Source: Gelatoporia subvermispora B
Taxonomy: Eukaryota > Basidiomycota > Agaricomycetes > Polyporales > Gelatoporiaceae
NCBI GenBank assembly: GCA_000320605.2
Contig: KB445791.1
Span: 3,026,576 to 3,090,575, forward strand
Length of the DNA: 64,000 bases
Direction: 5' to 3'
Made by a program: the position numbers and the translations under genes. Each line of letters begins with the position of its first letter. Positions within the stretch are counted from its first letter, which is position 1. The notes under the pieces were generated by a model. The model searched no databases and was not told the DNA's origin. It was given only the letters and a program-made list of their open reading frames with translations. This document shows positions 10,676 through 20,744 of this stretch, piece after piece.

Positions 10676-12197
10676 CTATGCGAGCAAACGAGTGAGGATG
10701 TTGGAGCTGGTCTTGCTGATCAGCTCCCGCAGACGGTTGATGTCTGTCGGACTAACGTCCGCAATATCGGCCATGAGGTACGCGACGTCGCTCTTGGAGT
10801 CCGAGTACTGCTTCTCAACATTGTACGGCGACAGGACCTCGTTGACCTGGCGCAGCACACCGGGAATGTTGTTGTGCACGTAACACACGCGCACGTGGTC
10901 GGGCTGCTCCGCCGTGATCGCACGGAGGTCGACCTCGGGGAAGTTCACCGCGCCGACGGTGGAGCCGTAGTTGAGGTAGCGAACGAGCGCAGACGAGACC
11001 TCCTCGCCGATCATGCGCTGCGCCTCCTCGGTCGAACCACCGATGTGCGGCGTGAGGATGACGTTCGGGATCGAGCGCAGTGTGCTTGCCCAGGAGTTGA
11101 GCTGGTCGTCGAAAGGTGCCCCGTTTGAGCCTGGCTCAGACGGGTAGACATCGAGTGCGGCACCGGCGAGGTGCCCAGACTTGAGCGCATCGACGAGGGC
11201 CGGAATGTCGACGACCTTGCCGCGTGCGTTGTTGATGAGGTACGCGCCCTTCTTCATCTGCGCGAGCTCCGTCGCACCGATCATGTTCGTCGTCTCCGGG
11301 AGCTCAGGGACGTGGAGAGTGACAAAATCGGCCTCCTCGAGCAGGGCAGAGAGAGATTCCACTTGACGTGCCGAGCCGAGGGGCATCAAATTGACAACAT
11401 CATAGAAGATGACGCGCATGCCCATCGCCTCCGAGAGAACGGAGAGTTGAGATCCGATGTGACCGTATCCGACTATACCAAGGACCTTGCCTCGGATCTC
11501 CCAGCAACCCTTAGACTGTTTGTTCCAAATACCCTCGCGCATCTCGAAGCCGCGCTGGAAGTATTGCCGCGATAGAGCGATGACCTCGGAGATGACAAGC
11601 TCCGCGACAGAGCGGGAGTTGGAGAAGGGGGAGTTGAAGACCGGGATGCCAGCCTTTGCGGCAGTATCCAGGTCGACCTGGTTGGTGCCGATGCAGAAGC
11701 AACCTACGACCAGGAGCTAGCAGATGTCTCAGAAACGCTGTGCTGCAACACGGTATACAACCCACTTTCGAAGCGGCCTTGATGACTCGCTCAGTGATCT
11801 TCGTCTTGCTCCTAATGCCAATGGCATGGTAGGAGCCAATCTTCTCGACGAGTTCGTCCTCAGAGAGGGCTTTTGTCATGTGGTCGACATGGAAGCCCTG
11901 ATCACGGAATGTCTTGACGGCCTCTTGGCTAATGTTCTCGAGGAGCAGGAGTCGCAGGTCCTCATTGTCCACCGGGTGGAGTACCTTTGGCATGCGGATG
12001 GCGTTAACCGAATCTCTTCGGTTCATACGGTCATGGATGCTTGTTGCATTGGTGGGCGAGTATGACGCGGAGACCGCAGGCCCTGTGCGCTGGGGGATGC
12101 TAACGGCGGGGGTCATGTTGGCGTAGCGGTTGCCGACGGTGCTTCCCGGAGTAGGGAGGTGAGGCGGGCGGTAGTTCTGGGCCGAGTAGTTATACAT
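10676..12197 (-). CDS. SER3: D-3-phosphoglycerate dehydrogenase (serine biosynthesis)
   Basis: First step of serine synthesis: oxidises 3-phosphoglycerate to 3-phosphohydroxypyruvate with NAD+. Two exons, 12197-11762 and 11703-10676 (58-nt intron), 487 aa, slightly longer than yeast Ser3/Ser33. An N-terminal Tyr/Pro/Ser-rich extension of about 55 residues is typical of the fungal form. NAD-binding GIVGYGHIGSQ, catalytic Arg in LINNARGKV and His in LTPHIGGST are present. The C-terminal ACT domain (HVRVCYVHNNIPGVLRQVNE) suggests feedback control by serine. The frame extends further upstream only through a TTG, so 12195-12197 is the first ATG. It is divergent from HIS7 across 278 bp with a shared promoter. 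Confidence 0.95.
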
Positions 12198-12248
12198 GAA
12201 TGAGGACGGCGCTCGAGGGGAAGTCGTACAAGATGGCAGGTCAGGCAA

Positions 12249-12255
12249 GAGTCAT
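12249..12255 (-). promoter_or_regulatory. Gcn4/CPC1-type element ATGACTC upstream of SER3
   Basis: On the coding strand of the PGDH gene the bases read ATGACTCT (12255 to 12248), starting about 58 bp before its ATG. This matches the core of the Gcn4/CPC1 general amino-acid control element (ATGASTCAT). An identical 8-mer faces HIS7. Seen in sequence; function inferred. Confidence 0.55.
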
Positions 12256-12420
12256 TTCAAGCCGTCTGCTAAATTATGGGCGCTTGACAGCACAGAGCGC
12301 CCGCACACACCCGAAATCGCGTCTTACTCGCGCACAGCTGGCAGAGATAAGATTAGATGCCCCCGACTGATTAGATTTCCCCGCCAAATTTCGGCGCAGA
12401 GATGTCTGCTCAAAGTCAAG

Positions 12421-12427
12421 ATGACTC
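12421..12427 (+). promoter_or_regulatory. Gcn4/CPC1-type element ATGACTC upstream of HIS7
   Basis: ATGACTCT begins 55 bp before the HIS7 ATG on its own strand and mirrors the element before the PGDH gene. If it is bound as promoter DNA, transcription probably starts after it. The upstream ATGs at 12402 and 12421 would then not be in the mRNA. Confidence 0.55.
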
Positions 12428-12475
12428 TACCACTACAGCCATCCCTCTCCGTCCGCCCGTCCCAGCATCCTTCCC

Positions 12476-14253
12476 ATGGGCCTCTACCTCCTCGACTATG
12501 GCGCGGGTAACGTCCGCAGCCTCGCCAACACCATCAAGAAGCTCGGCTACGAATTCGAATGGATCTCATCTCCAGCCGACTTTCTCAAAGCCACCGTCAG
12601 TCATCCGCTAGGTCCCATGAGGTGCCAAGGTCTAACGCTATAAACTCTCTTCCCCACCAGAGCCTGATCTTCCCTGGCGTCGGCGCATTTGGTACCGCCA
12701 TCGAGGGCCTTGAATCACGCGGCTTGCTCGAGCCTCTGCGTGAATATATCGCTTCGGGGAAACCATATTTCGGAATATGCATCGGGATGCAGGTATTGTT
12801 CCAGTCCTCAAGCGAGTCGCCCTCCACCAAGGGCTTGGGCCTGATCCCATGCTCGATCGACGAGTTTGACAACGCGGACAAGTCTGTCCCCCACATGGGC
12901 TGGAACTCGGTCGAGTTCCTCGATCTGGCGGACAAGACCCACGAAGGCATCGACGAGTCATCTCACTACTACTTCGTCCACTCGTACCGCGCCAGGTACG
13001 ACTGGACCGACGCGGACGCTGCCCAATGGGTGCACACCACGACGCAGTACGGCCAGGAGGTCTTCGTCGCGAGCGTCCGGAAGGGCAACGTGTTCGGCAC
13101 GCAGTTCCACCCCGAGAAGTCCGGCGACGCAGGACTGCGGCTCCTCAACGCATGGCTCAGCTCCCCCGAAAATTCGCGCACAGCCGCGCCCCCAAGCCCG
13201 CCGCTCGCCCGCCCGCCTCGCGCACAGGACGGCCTCACGAAGCGCATCGTCGCGTGCATGGACGTGCGGAGCAACGACGACGGCGACCTCGTCGTGACCA
13301 AGGGCGACCAGTACGACGTGCGCGAGAAGCCCGCAGCGACACCCGCGCCAGCCGACCCGTCCTCAGGGCAGCAAGCCAGCACGGCGGGCGCGGTGCGCAA
13401 CCTCGGGAAGCCCGTCGCGCTCGCCGCGCGCTACTACGCCGCGGGCGCGGACGAGCTCTGCCTGATGAACATCACGAGTTTCCGCCACTCGCCGCTGCAA
13501 GACCAGCCCATGCTCGCGGTCGTGCGCGCCGCGGCGGAGGAGGTCTTCGTCCCGCTCACGATCGGCGGCGGGATCAAGGACTCGGTCGACCCCGACGGCA
13601 CGCCGCGCCCCGCGCTCGAGGTCGCCGGCGCGTACTTCCGCGCGGGCGCGGACAAGGTCAGCATAGCGACCGAGGCGGTCTTCGCGGTCGAGCAGATGCG
13701 TGCGCGCGCGTCCGACGGCGGGCTCTGCCATGGTGACGGGACGAGTGCGATCGAGACGATCGCGAAGGCGTATGGGCGGCAGGCGGTCGTCGTCTCGGTC
13801 GACCCGCGGCGGGTGTACGTCGAGCCGGGTTATGATGGCCCGTACAAGGATGAACTCGTGTACGGCAAGCCGGACGGGGCAGAGGCGGAGCGGAGCAAGG
13901 CGTGGTGGTACCAGTGCACAGTCAAGGGCGGCCGGGAGAACCGGCCGCTATCAGTGGTGCAGCTCGCGAGGGGTGTGGAGAAGCTCGGTGCTGGCGAGAT
14001 CCTGTTGAACAGCATAGACCGCGACGGGACGGGCCTCGGCTTCGACATCGATCTTGTGAACCTTGTGCGAAGGAACGTGCGCATACCGGTGGTGGCGAGC
14101 AGTGGCGCTGGGAAGGCACAGCACTTTGTGGAGGTGTTCCAACAGACGGGTGTAGAGGCCGCACTCGCTGCGGGCATTTTCCACCGAGAAGAAGTTGGCA
14201 TTCCGGAGGTCAAGGATGCACTGGTTGGTGCAAACATCAAAGCTAGACGGTAG
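12476..14253 (+). CDS. HIS7: Imidazole glycerol phosphate synthase HisHF
   Basis: Bifunctional histidine-pathway enzyme. The glutaminase half supplies ammonia and the cyclase half makes imidazole glycerol phosphate plus AICAR. Two exons, 12476-12595 and 12661-14253 (65-nt intron), 570 aa, close to the yeast length. Glutaminase: MGLYLLDYGAGNVRSL, oxyanion GVGAFG, catalytic Cys in FGICIGMQ, His and Glu in TQFHPEKSG. Cyclase barrel: RIVACMDVRSND with catalytic Asp, DLVVTKGDQYDVREK, VPLTIGGGIKD, DKVSIATEAV, VSVDPRRVYV with the second Asp, KGGRENR and VASSGAGK. The start was chosen because LYLLDYGAGN is the conserved beginning. A different-frame ATG lies at 12402. The coding region is very GC-rich. 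Convergent with Pal1. Confidence 0.96.
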
Positions 14254-14779
14254 ACAAGAAGTTTATCAAATTGAATCTGAACTGGGGTTTTGTACGATGC
14301 ATGCATTTTATTCAACTCGATACAAGTGTGATCTGAGTAGGAAGCGGGTCATATTCATTCGAATTTACTACGGGTACGCATACATAGAAAAAGGGGAATC
14401 GAGAGAATGGGTAGTACTTGGCCGTTCATCCGCTACAGTCTACAACGAGTACACTACACACGGATGGCCTCCATAGGAGGTAGCAGGTAGTTTACGAAAC
14501 AATGTCGGTATCAAGACAAGAGAAAAGGAGAGGAATATTGGGACACTGGTGCAAGGCATGTTCTGAGAGACGGTGGGATACAAGGAGAGGAGCCAGGGAA
14601 CGTGAGCTGGGCGTCATGACAAAAAAAACCTAGTCCAGGGAGCCGCCCCTCCATCTCTACATTGAGTGCAACGAAGCTGCGGGGCGCGGGCTCAAGACAG
14701 GAACATGTACACAGGTGAGGAAAGCCACATACATCCGCCTCTGCGAGGCGCGCAGACCATCATACATCCTCGGGGACGC
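14254..14779. other. Convergent intergenic region HIS7 / Pal1
   Basis: 526 bp holding the 3' flanks of two convergent genes. Both strands have scattered stops. No gene or repeat recognised. Confidence 0.5.
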
Positions 14780-16413
14780 TTACTTCTTCACGACGCCCTT
14801 GACCTTCTTGAGCAGACTCGCCTTGCGGCCAAGCCCCTCGCGCGGAGAGCCCGGAGCATCAAAGTAATCCGTCGAGTACTCGTCCGGCGGAGTGCCACCG
14901 GTCTTGATCGGAGGGGTCGCGGGGAGCCTCTTGTTCTTGTTCGGGGGGACAGGGTCCTCGACATACACGTACGCATCGTCAAGCGCGTTCGTGGTGCTAT
15001 CCCCGCGGGGCATGTTTGCCCCGCGCCCGAAGCGGCCGAGGAACGAGTTCTGCGAGCGGTGCGTGGGGCGCGCCGCACGGGGAGGCGCCGACGCATGCGT
15101 TGCGGCCGAGTTCTCCGTCGAGGACGGTGGGGACGGGTCGCGCTCAAGTGCGTGCTCGTCGTCGGGGCCCACCGGCATGTTCGGGTTGTCGCGCATCTTG
15201 CGGATGCGGCGCATAATCGACTTGGAGCGCTTCGGGTTGCCCGGCGACGGGGGGCCTACCGTCGGGGAGATGGGCGCGGCGGCGTCCTCGTCAGGCTCAC
15301 CAACGAAGATCGGCTGGGGAGGCGGTAGTGGGGAGCGTTTGGTCGCTTGGCGACGGGCCTGGTTAGGGTCCTCAAGGTATTCGCGATAGACCTCGCGCGC
15401 GTCCCGCCCGTCCTTGGTGCGCCTCGTACCGTTGGTAGTGCCATTTCTAGAGGACAAGGTATATTCTCCACTGGGACGCGAAGAGTGTCCACCGCCTGCG
15501 GAAAAGTCCTCGAAGGGCTCCGGCTCGTGGATGCCCCAAGCTTCGGCGATGGCATCGTGCTTCTTCTTTGGAGCCTCGTAGGGGACGTATACACCGGGTG
15601 AGGGGTAGGGGGATTCGTATGGAGCAATGTCCTTGGCCGAAGCGAGCGCGTGTTTGTCAGCGTCATTCGAGGTCCATGCGTACATGGGCGCCTTGGTGCG
15701 ATGCTTGTTCCGAGACGGTGCGCAGGCGTCGAAGGGGCCGTCGTGGTGGAACACTGGATATCGCCATGAGTCAGATCCGAGTACAAAAACACCTGTTCGG
15801 CAAAATGGGAGGGAGAAATATGACGTACTGGGACCAACACCTGAGAAATCTAGTCGATCGATGACATCGGCGTGCGAGGAGCCCTTCTTGCCAGAGCGGG
15901 CGCGACCACTGGACTTGGACTTGGACTTTTCAGCAGGGCTGGCCACTCGAGCAGCCGAGTCTTGGGAGTGAGAGCGACGTGTCTGAGGCGCATGTGGTCG
16001 AGGAGGGGAGACACTGATGAAAACAACATCCACGTTAATCGATGGACACGATAGAAGAGTGCGATGGGGCAGAAACGGATGTTGACCGATAGGAGTTGAA
16101 GAACTTACGGAGGAAGTTCAGTCTGGCTGCGGCCCATCTTGGAGCGGGGGTTGTGTTCTGCGTTGCGGACGGTGACGGTGTCCCGGACAGCCTCCACGAC
16201 GTTCTGGTTCATGGCCGGCTGGGTATTCTGCCTCCTCGGAGGGGATTTGGCGGGGACCTTTGGTGGAGGAGGAGGTGGTCGGTGCGATTGTTGGGGCGGG
16301 GCGTTCCTGGCGAGAGTCGGTACGCCGTACGAGGAATAGGAAGATGAGAGGGTAGTTGGGTCGGTGAACGGATCAGAGGCTGATCTGTGCCGAGGATGCT
16401 TTGAGACCTGCAT
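14780..16413 (-). CDS. PAL1: Pal1-family cell morphology / endocytosis protein
   Basis: Cortical protein family linked to polarised growth in fission yeast and to early endocytic sites in budding yeast. Three exons: 16413-16109, 16013-15829, 15753-14780 (introns 95 and 75 nt), 487 aa. The family signature is clear once spliced: GVGPMFHHDGPFDACAPSRN followed by RTKAPMYAW; the second intron falls inside it. The rest is low complexity: proline runs in the N-terminal exon, Ser/Lys-rich stretches, and basic patches (PKRSKSIMRRIRK, LLKKVKGVVKK at the end) that may bind acidic lipid. A TTG-started extension to 16422 was ignored in favour of the first ATG. Convergent with HIS7. Confidence 0.88.
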
Positions 16414-17023
16414 GGCTGGCAAGTTGGTCGGTACAGAAACGTCGATAAGTAGTGGTCAGGCGGTATCGTTCGGCAAGTAGATCGGCCGTATCTCCCACGC
16501 CAAGCGGCGATAGATTACAGTTTGTGAAGGAGACGAGTACAGCAAGCAAGCAAGGCGAGCAAAGTGGGCTCGAGGAAGAGGAAGAGGAGGGGAACTAGAA
16601 GGGAGGAAGATGCAGAGGCCAGAGGAATGGAGCACCCAACCAGCCCTCGCGAGGCCAGGCCAACTCCCAAGATAGCCACCGGCACCGCCCACCTCTCAAA
16701 GCAAAGCCTCCGGACGGCCTTCCCGGCATCGGCTCCGGTCGGCCCTCACAAACCCTCACTCCGCCGCAGCCGTTCGCCGCAGCCGTCCGCCGGCACCTCT
16801 TCGGCATCACTCGGCATGTCCGTGCTAACCCCGATCACGGCCGCTCAGTCCCGGTCCCGGCCCGGCCTGCATTGTCCGCCTCTGAGGCCCTGCCTGGCCA
16901 TCGCACCTTTATCGCAGTTGCAAATGCATGGCAGGCGCTACACCAGGACAGGCACCGCACTCGCGCACTACGTTCGCAGCGCACAATCTGCATTTCTCCG
17001 ACAAACTTGTACATTCGCTTGGT
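16414..17023. other. Pal1 promoter/leader and 3' flank of MetE-like gene
   Basis: 610 bp with no supported gene, although frames are open because the sequence is GC- and CT-rich. On the Pal1 coding strand, 16571-16610 is a pyrimidine-rich tract (purine-rich as printed), as often seen before transcription starts in filamentous fungi. Confidence 0.5.
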
Positions 17024-18806
17024 CTACGCATCAGCCCAAATCTGCCGCGCAGCCTCCACTACCAGCCCCAGCTTTCTCCGCTCGTCCTGCCGGAAGATCA
17101 GTTCCATCCCAACCGCCCGCAGCCTGACGTCACTCACCTCTGCAGAAATAGGATTCCCCTCGAACACCGAAGCAAACCCGCACTGCGGACTAATGCACAA
17201 TCTAGACCTCCGTCAGCCATCGACCCAGCGTTCAGCATAATCTCTTACTGCTTGAGCGCATCCTCTTTCGACCGCTTCGGGGTGCCCTGCGAGATGATCT
17301 CTGCTGCATGCTCGACCCGCGCCTTGATGTCCGCCACAGATTCCAACTGCCAATCAGTCAATATCGCCTTGAGGTGACTCCACACAGTAGCACGCGACTC
17401 GCCTCGCCTCGCTTCGTCGTCACCAGTCCAAGCACAACCACCTTGCCAAGAGGCAGATATTGCAGTGGCGCCATACCTCCCGACCGCTCATCGTCATATT
17501 CCATCTGTGGGATGCACCTTCATTACGTCTCCGTGCTCCAAGACGCAGAGAGGGGCGTACGTAGTAGCAATCCACATTCATATCTCGGAAGAGCTTCTCT
17601 GCGATGCGTTCATACCCACCCTCGTTGAAATGCATGCCCTGCAAAACAGTTAGTCTCCTTACTCTGTTCACGAGACCTGCGCCACCTTCATGTTTCCGCG
17701 GCACATGTGCACACTAATCGTGAGATCCGACGGCCGATCTCTGATGCAATCGTTGTATAGGGTGACGCAGGTGTTCAGCTCGTTGCGGTAGTCCACCCCA
17801 GCTTCCTCCATTTCCTTGATCATAGATTCTGCGCAGAATCCACCCCATGTCGGGTCGTCGATTTGAATATGACGGCAGCCAAGTGAATATAACTCTTGTA
17901 TCTCCTCTCGGTATGCTTGCGCGAGATCCGCAAAGTACTCCGCTTGAAGTATGACGGTTTCTATAATGGCCTCAATCGCAATGTACATCGAACATACCGT
18001 CTGTCTTGTAGATGGACTTGTTGTACGTGTGCTCCGATCCGTGGCGCATGTACATCCATGTGGGACCACAGATGGTCATCTTCAGATTTTTGACGTCCTA
18101 TAAAGTCAATCAGGTTCGAATTTGCTGAGCCATCAGATTGAGTACTGTTTAGACTACCTCAGGAGCCACACAACTCTTCAGGAATTTGAAATCCTCCGTA
18201 TAAATGCCTTTGGACCGCTTGATTTTGCCCTGTGTGACAGGTATGTCACTCACGCATACGGGGAAGAAAGGACTAAACCTACCGAACAGTACACTGAGGG
18301 GTATTCGGTCAAGCCTATCGCCTTGAGGCCGACAACATACGGTAGCCATTGCTAGTACGTATCGGGCCCGTTTAGATGCAATGCACTTGGAATAGGCAAG
18401 TGGCATCTATACCTTGAAGGTCGACAACGAGCCTACCCAATTTGTTTTCATCACAAATCTAATCACGGGTGTTGCGGACGCTTACAGTTCGGTATCATGG
18501 TCATGCCATCCAACTTCTCGAACATGCCCTCATAGAAGGCAGTCCTCGTAGGGTTTTAGTCAGGGATTAACCCAGCCTCTCTGGGACATACCTGCGCATC
18601 TCTCCGTCTGTGATCGATTTGATCCCGACCTCTTGCTGCAGCTTCACCGCCGGCGGGATTGCCGCATCCTCGGCGGCCTTGAGCTCCTCTGGGGTGCACT
18701 GGCCTTGCAGGAACTCGAATCGTTTACCAATGAGAGACTGGGGGCGCAGGAGCGAGCCAATGTGCTCAGCACGAAAGGGGGCGTTCAGGTGGAGATGCTC
18801 TGGCAT
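17024..18806 (-). CDS. Stand-alone MetE C-terminal-type (UROD/MetE-like) methyltransferase homologue
   Basis: Homologue of the catalytic half of cobalamin-independent methionine synthase, a family widespread in fungi with unproven function. About ten short exons on the minus strand. The N-terminus is MPEHLHLNAPFRAEHIGSLL; later landmarks are SITDGEMRRTAFYEGMFE, GKIKRSKGIYTEDFKFLKSC, EYFADLAQAYREEIQELY, GCRHIQIDDPTWGGFCAESM and FNEGGYERIAEKLF. Zinc-ligand motifs are SVHMCRGN (His, Cys) and CISPQCGF (Cys). The gene ends QIWADA at 17024. The join between about 18485 and 18340 (a short piece coding CSLSTFK) is the least certain. It lacks the N-terminal duplicated barrel of true MetE/Met6, so methionine synthesis from methyltetrahydrofolate cannot be assumed. 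Confidence 0.85.
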
Positions 18807-19638
18807 GATCGGATGGTTCGTTCAGGAAAAGGCTAGGGCGGCGCCGCCTCTTTCAAAGCATGGGGCTCTTACATAGCCAGCTAGAGCGCCGACAATTGAT
18901 GCGAGGAGTCGACCCCGAGCCCGTCGGACGGGGCTCAGCAAGGTGCGAAAACAAAGGACGCGAGGAGGCTCAAAGGGGTCAGAGACGACATGAGGATGCC
19001 TCCCACGACGGCACTGGTTGAACTGATTTTGGAAAGGGCCGCACGATGCGGGGGGCACTACGCCCTTCTTGGGATACACATCACTGCACGAGCGGGGACC
19101 AGGCGGCGCAAGAATCGGTCGGTGAGACAGGCAGCATTCAAAGAGGTCAGATGGTGTCGTAAATTTGGCGTCGCGTCCCAGGCAACATAGTTCTGTCAGA
19201 CAGCTGTGTACGTACGCGTGCGGGCGTATGCATATCGAAGGAGAGGGCAAAAGGCTGCGCCACAGACGCGAGCAGACGAGACGCGGCACGCTTGGGCGCC
19301 TATATGGCCGTCGTCGAATCCGCGTCAACTATTTCGCGCTCCGCCGTAACGCTTCGCGAATTGCCGGGCCAGCATACCGAAAATCCCTCTGTCGCAGGTG
19401 CACGGACAAGCCAACCCTCCTCAAGGTCAGTATGCCCCTCTGCGCTCCTGAAATGCTGCTGGACGTCTCTGCGACCCTCGTTTGAACGGGCTGTCTCGTT
19501 TGTTCGGCGAAATTTGGCCTGGAACACGCTGGATTGGCCCGACAAGTGGCGGATGTAGCGACGCCCAACCTGGCACTTGAACTGGCTCGAAGACTTTGCG
19601 ACGCAGTACTGACGGCTTTCCTCTCCACAGATTAGGCC
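18807..19638. other. Divergent intergenic region MetE-like / RPL13
   Basis: 832 bp, the longest gene-free stretch in the window, between divergent start codons. GC-rich with no convincing ORF. A single ACGCGT lies near 19215. It presumably holds the strong RPL13 promoter. Confidence 0.5.
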
Positions 19639-20454
19639 ATGGGTTTCAAGCACAACAACGGTTCGTCCCGGGGCTCTGCAAGCGAAATGTGCACGAGATA
19701 GGCGAAACTGACTTGGATGCTTGTCTTGCGCAGTCCTCCACGACAACCACTTCCGCAAGGACTGGCAGAGCCGTGTCCGCACCTGGTTCGACCAGCCCGG
19801 CCGCAAGCTCCGCCGCCGCCAGGCGCGCAAGGCGAAGGCCGCGAAGCTCGGTGTCCGCCCCCTCACCCTCCTCCGCCCTGCTGTCCGCGCCCAGACCGTG
19901 CGCTACAACCGCAAGATCCGCGAGGGTCGGGGTTTCACTCTCGCTGAGCTGAAGGAGGCGGGCATCGGCAAGAAGGAGGCACGCGGTGTTGGCATCGTTG
20001 TCGACCACCGGAGGCGGAACCTGAGCGAGGAGGGCAAGGCGCTCAACGTCGAGCGCCTCAAGGCGTACAAGGCGCGCCTCATTGTCTTCCCCCGCAACGC
20101 CAAGAAGCCCAAGAAGGGCGACTCCACCGTGCGTCGTGCTCTTGCTGTTAATCTGCGAGGATTGCAGGCTGAGATAGGTACAGGCCGAGGAGCTTGCTGC
20201 GCCCACCACCCGCGCCAACCTCCCTCTCCCCGACCCCTACGTTCCCGAGGCTCCCCGCAAGATCACCGAGGAGGAGCGCGAGTTCAAGGCTTACCGCACC
20301 CTCCGCGACGAGCGCGCCCGTGCACGGCACGAGGGTGCCCGCAAGGTCCGGGAAGCGAAGGTACGGTTCTCCACTGCATTCTCATGGGACTGCGCTCACA
20401 GGTTTGGCCCTGCCAATGCAGAAGGCCGAGGAGGAGGCGAACAAGAAGAAGTAG
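19639..20454 (+). CDS. RPL13: 60S ribosomal protein L13 (eL13)
   Basis: Cytosolic large-subunit protein. Four exons: 19639-19660, 19734-20128, 20184-20360, 20422-20454 (introns 73, 55 and 61 nt), 208 aa. The first exon is only 22 nt (MGFKHNN plus one base). Family landmarks: [82 protein letters not shown] and KPKKGDST. The tail ends EANKKK. The exon 2 codon bias (C/G-ending) is strong. Confidence 0.97.
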
Positions 20455-20744
20455 AGTACTCGCTTGTCACCTTCGCCCACTCTTTCTACCCACCTTGCAT
20501 CCATGCCGTCCGCGTTCGTTATGTGCCCAAAATCTGGCCGTGTCCGGGATTATTGCATTACATGCTATGTGCAATATATATGATGACCGCGCTCGCCCCG
20601 AGCTTTTCCCTCACTTCTGTATACCGACATGTAATACACCACCGGGGATGGGTGATTTCACACCCATATACTCGTTCAGGCGGGATTAGTGAGCTCAGCT
20701 CAGCGCTTTCTATGGGTGCAAAGGTAGACGACGAGAAGTCTAAA

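Noticed and set aside
12402..12611. ATG-started 69-codon frame overlapping the HIS7 start
   Set aside because: Out of frame with HIS7 and preceded closely by the Gcn4-type site; more likely promoter or leader than a gene, although a uORF cannot be excluded.
13026..13736. Arginine-rich 236-codon frame inside HIS7
   Set aside because: Shadow frame produced by very GC-rich codon use of the real gene.
16564..17240. Long plus-strand open frames in CT-rich sequence
   Set aside because: Low-complexity Ser/Pro/Arg text opposite the MetE-like 3' exons and the Pal1 leader; explained by composition.
18100..18140. GGTTCGAATTT resembling a T-loop
   Set aside because: Lies in a coding-gene intron and the flanking bases do not pair into a T-arm or acceptor stem.
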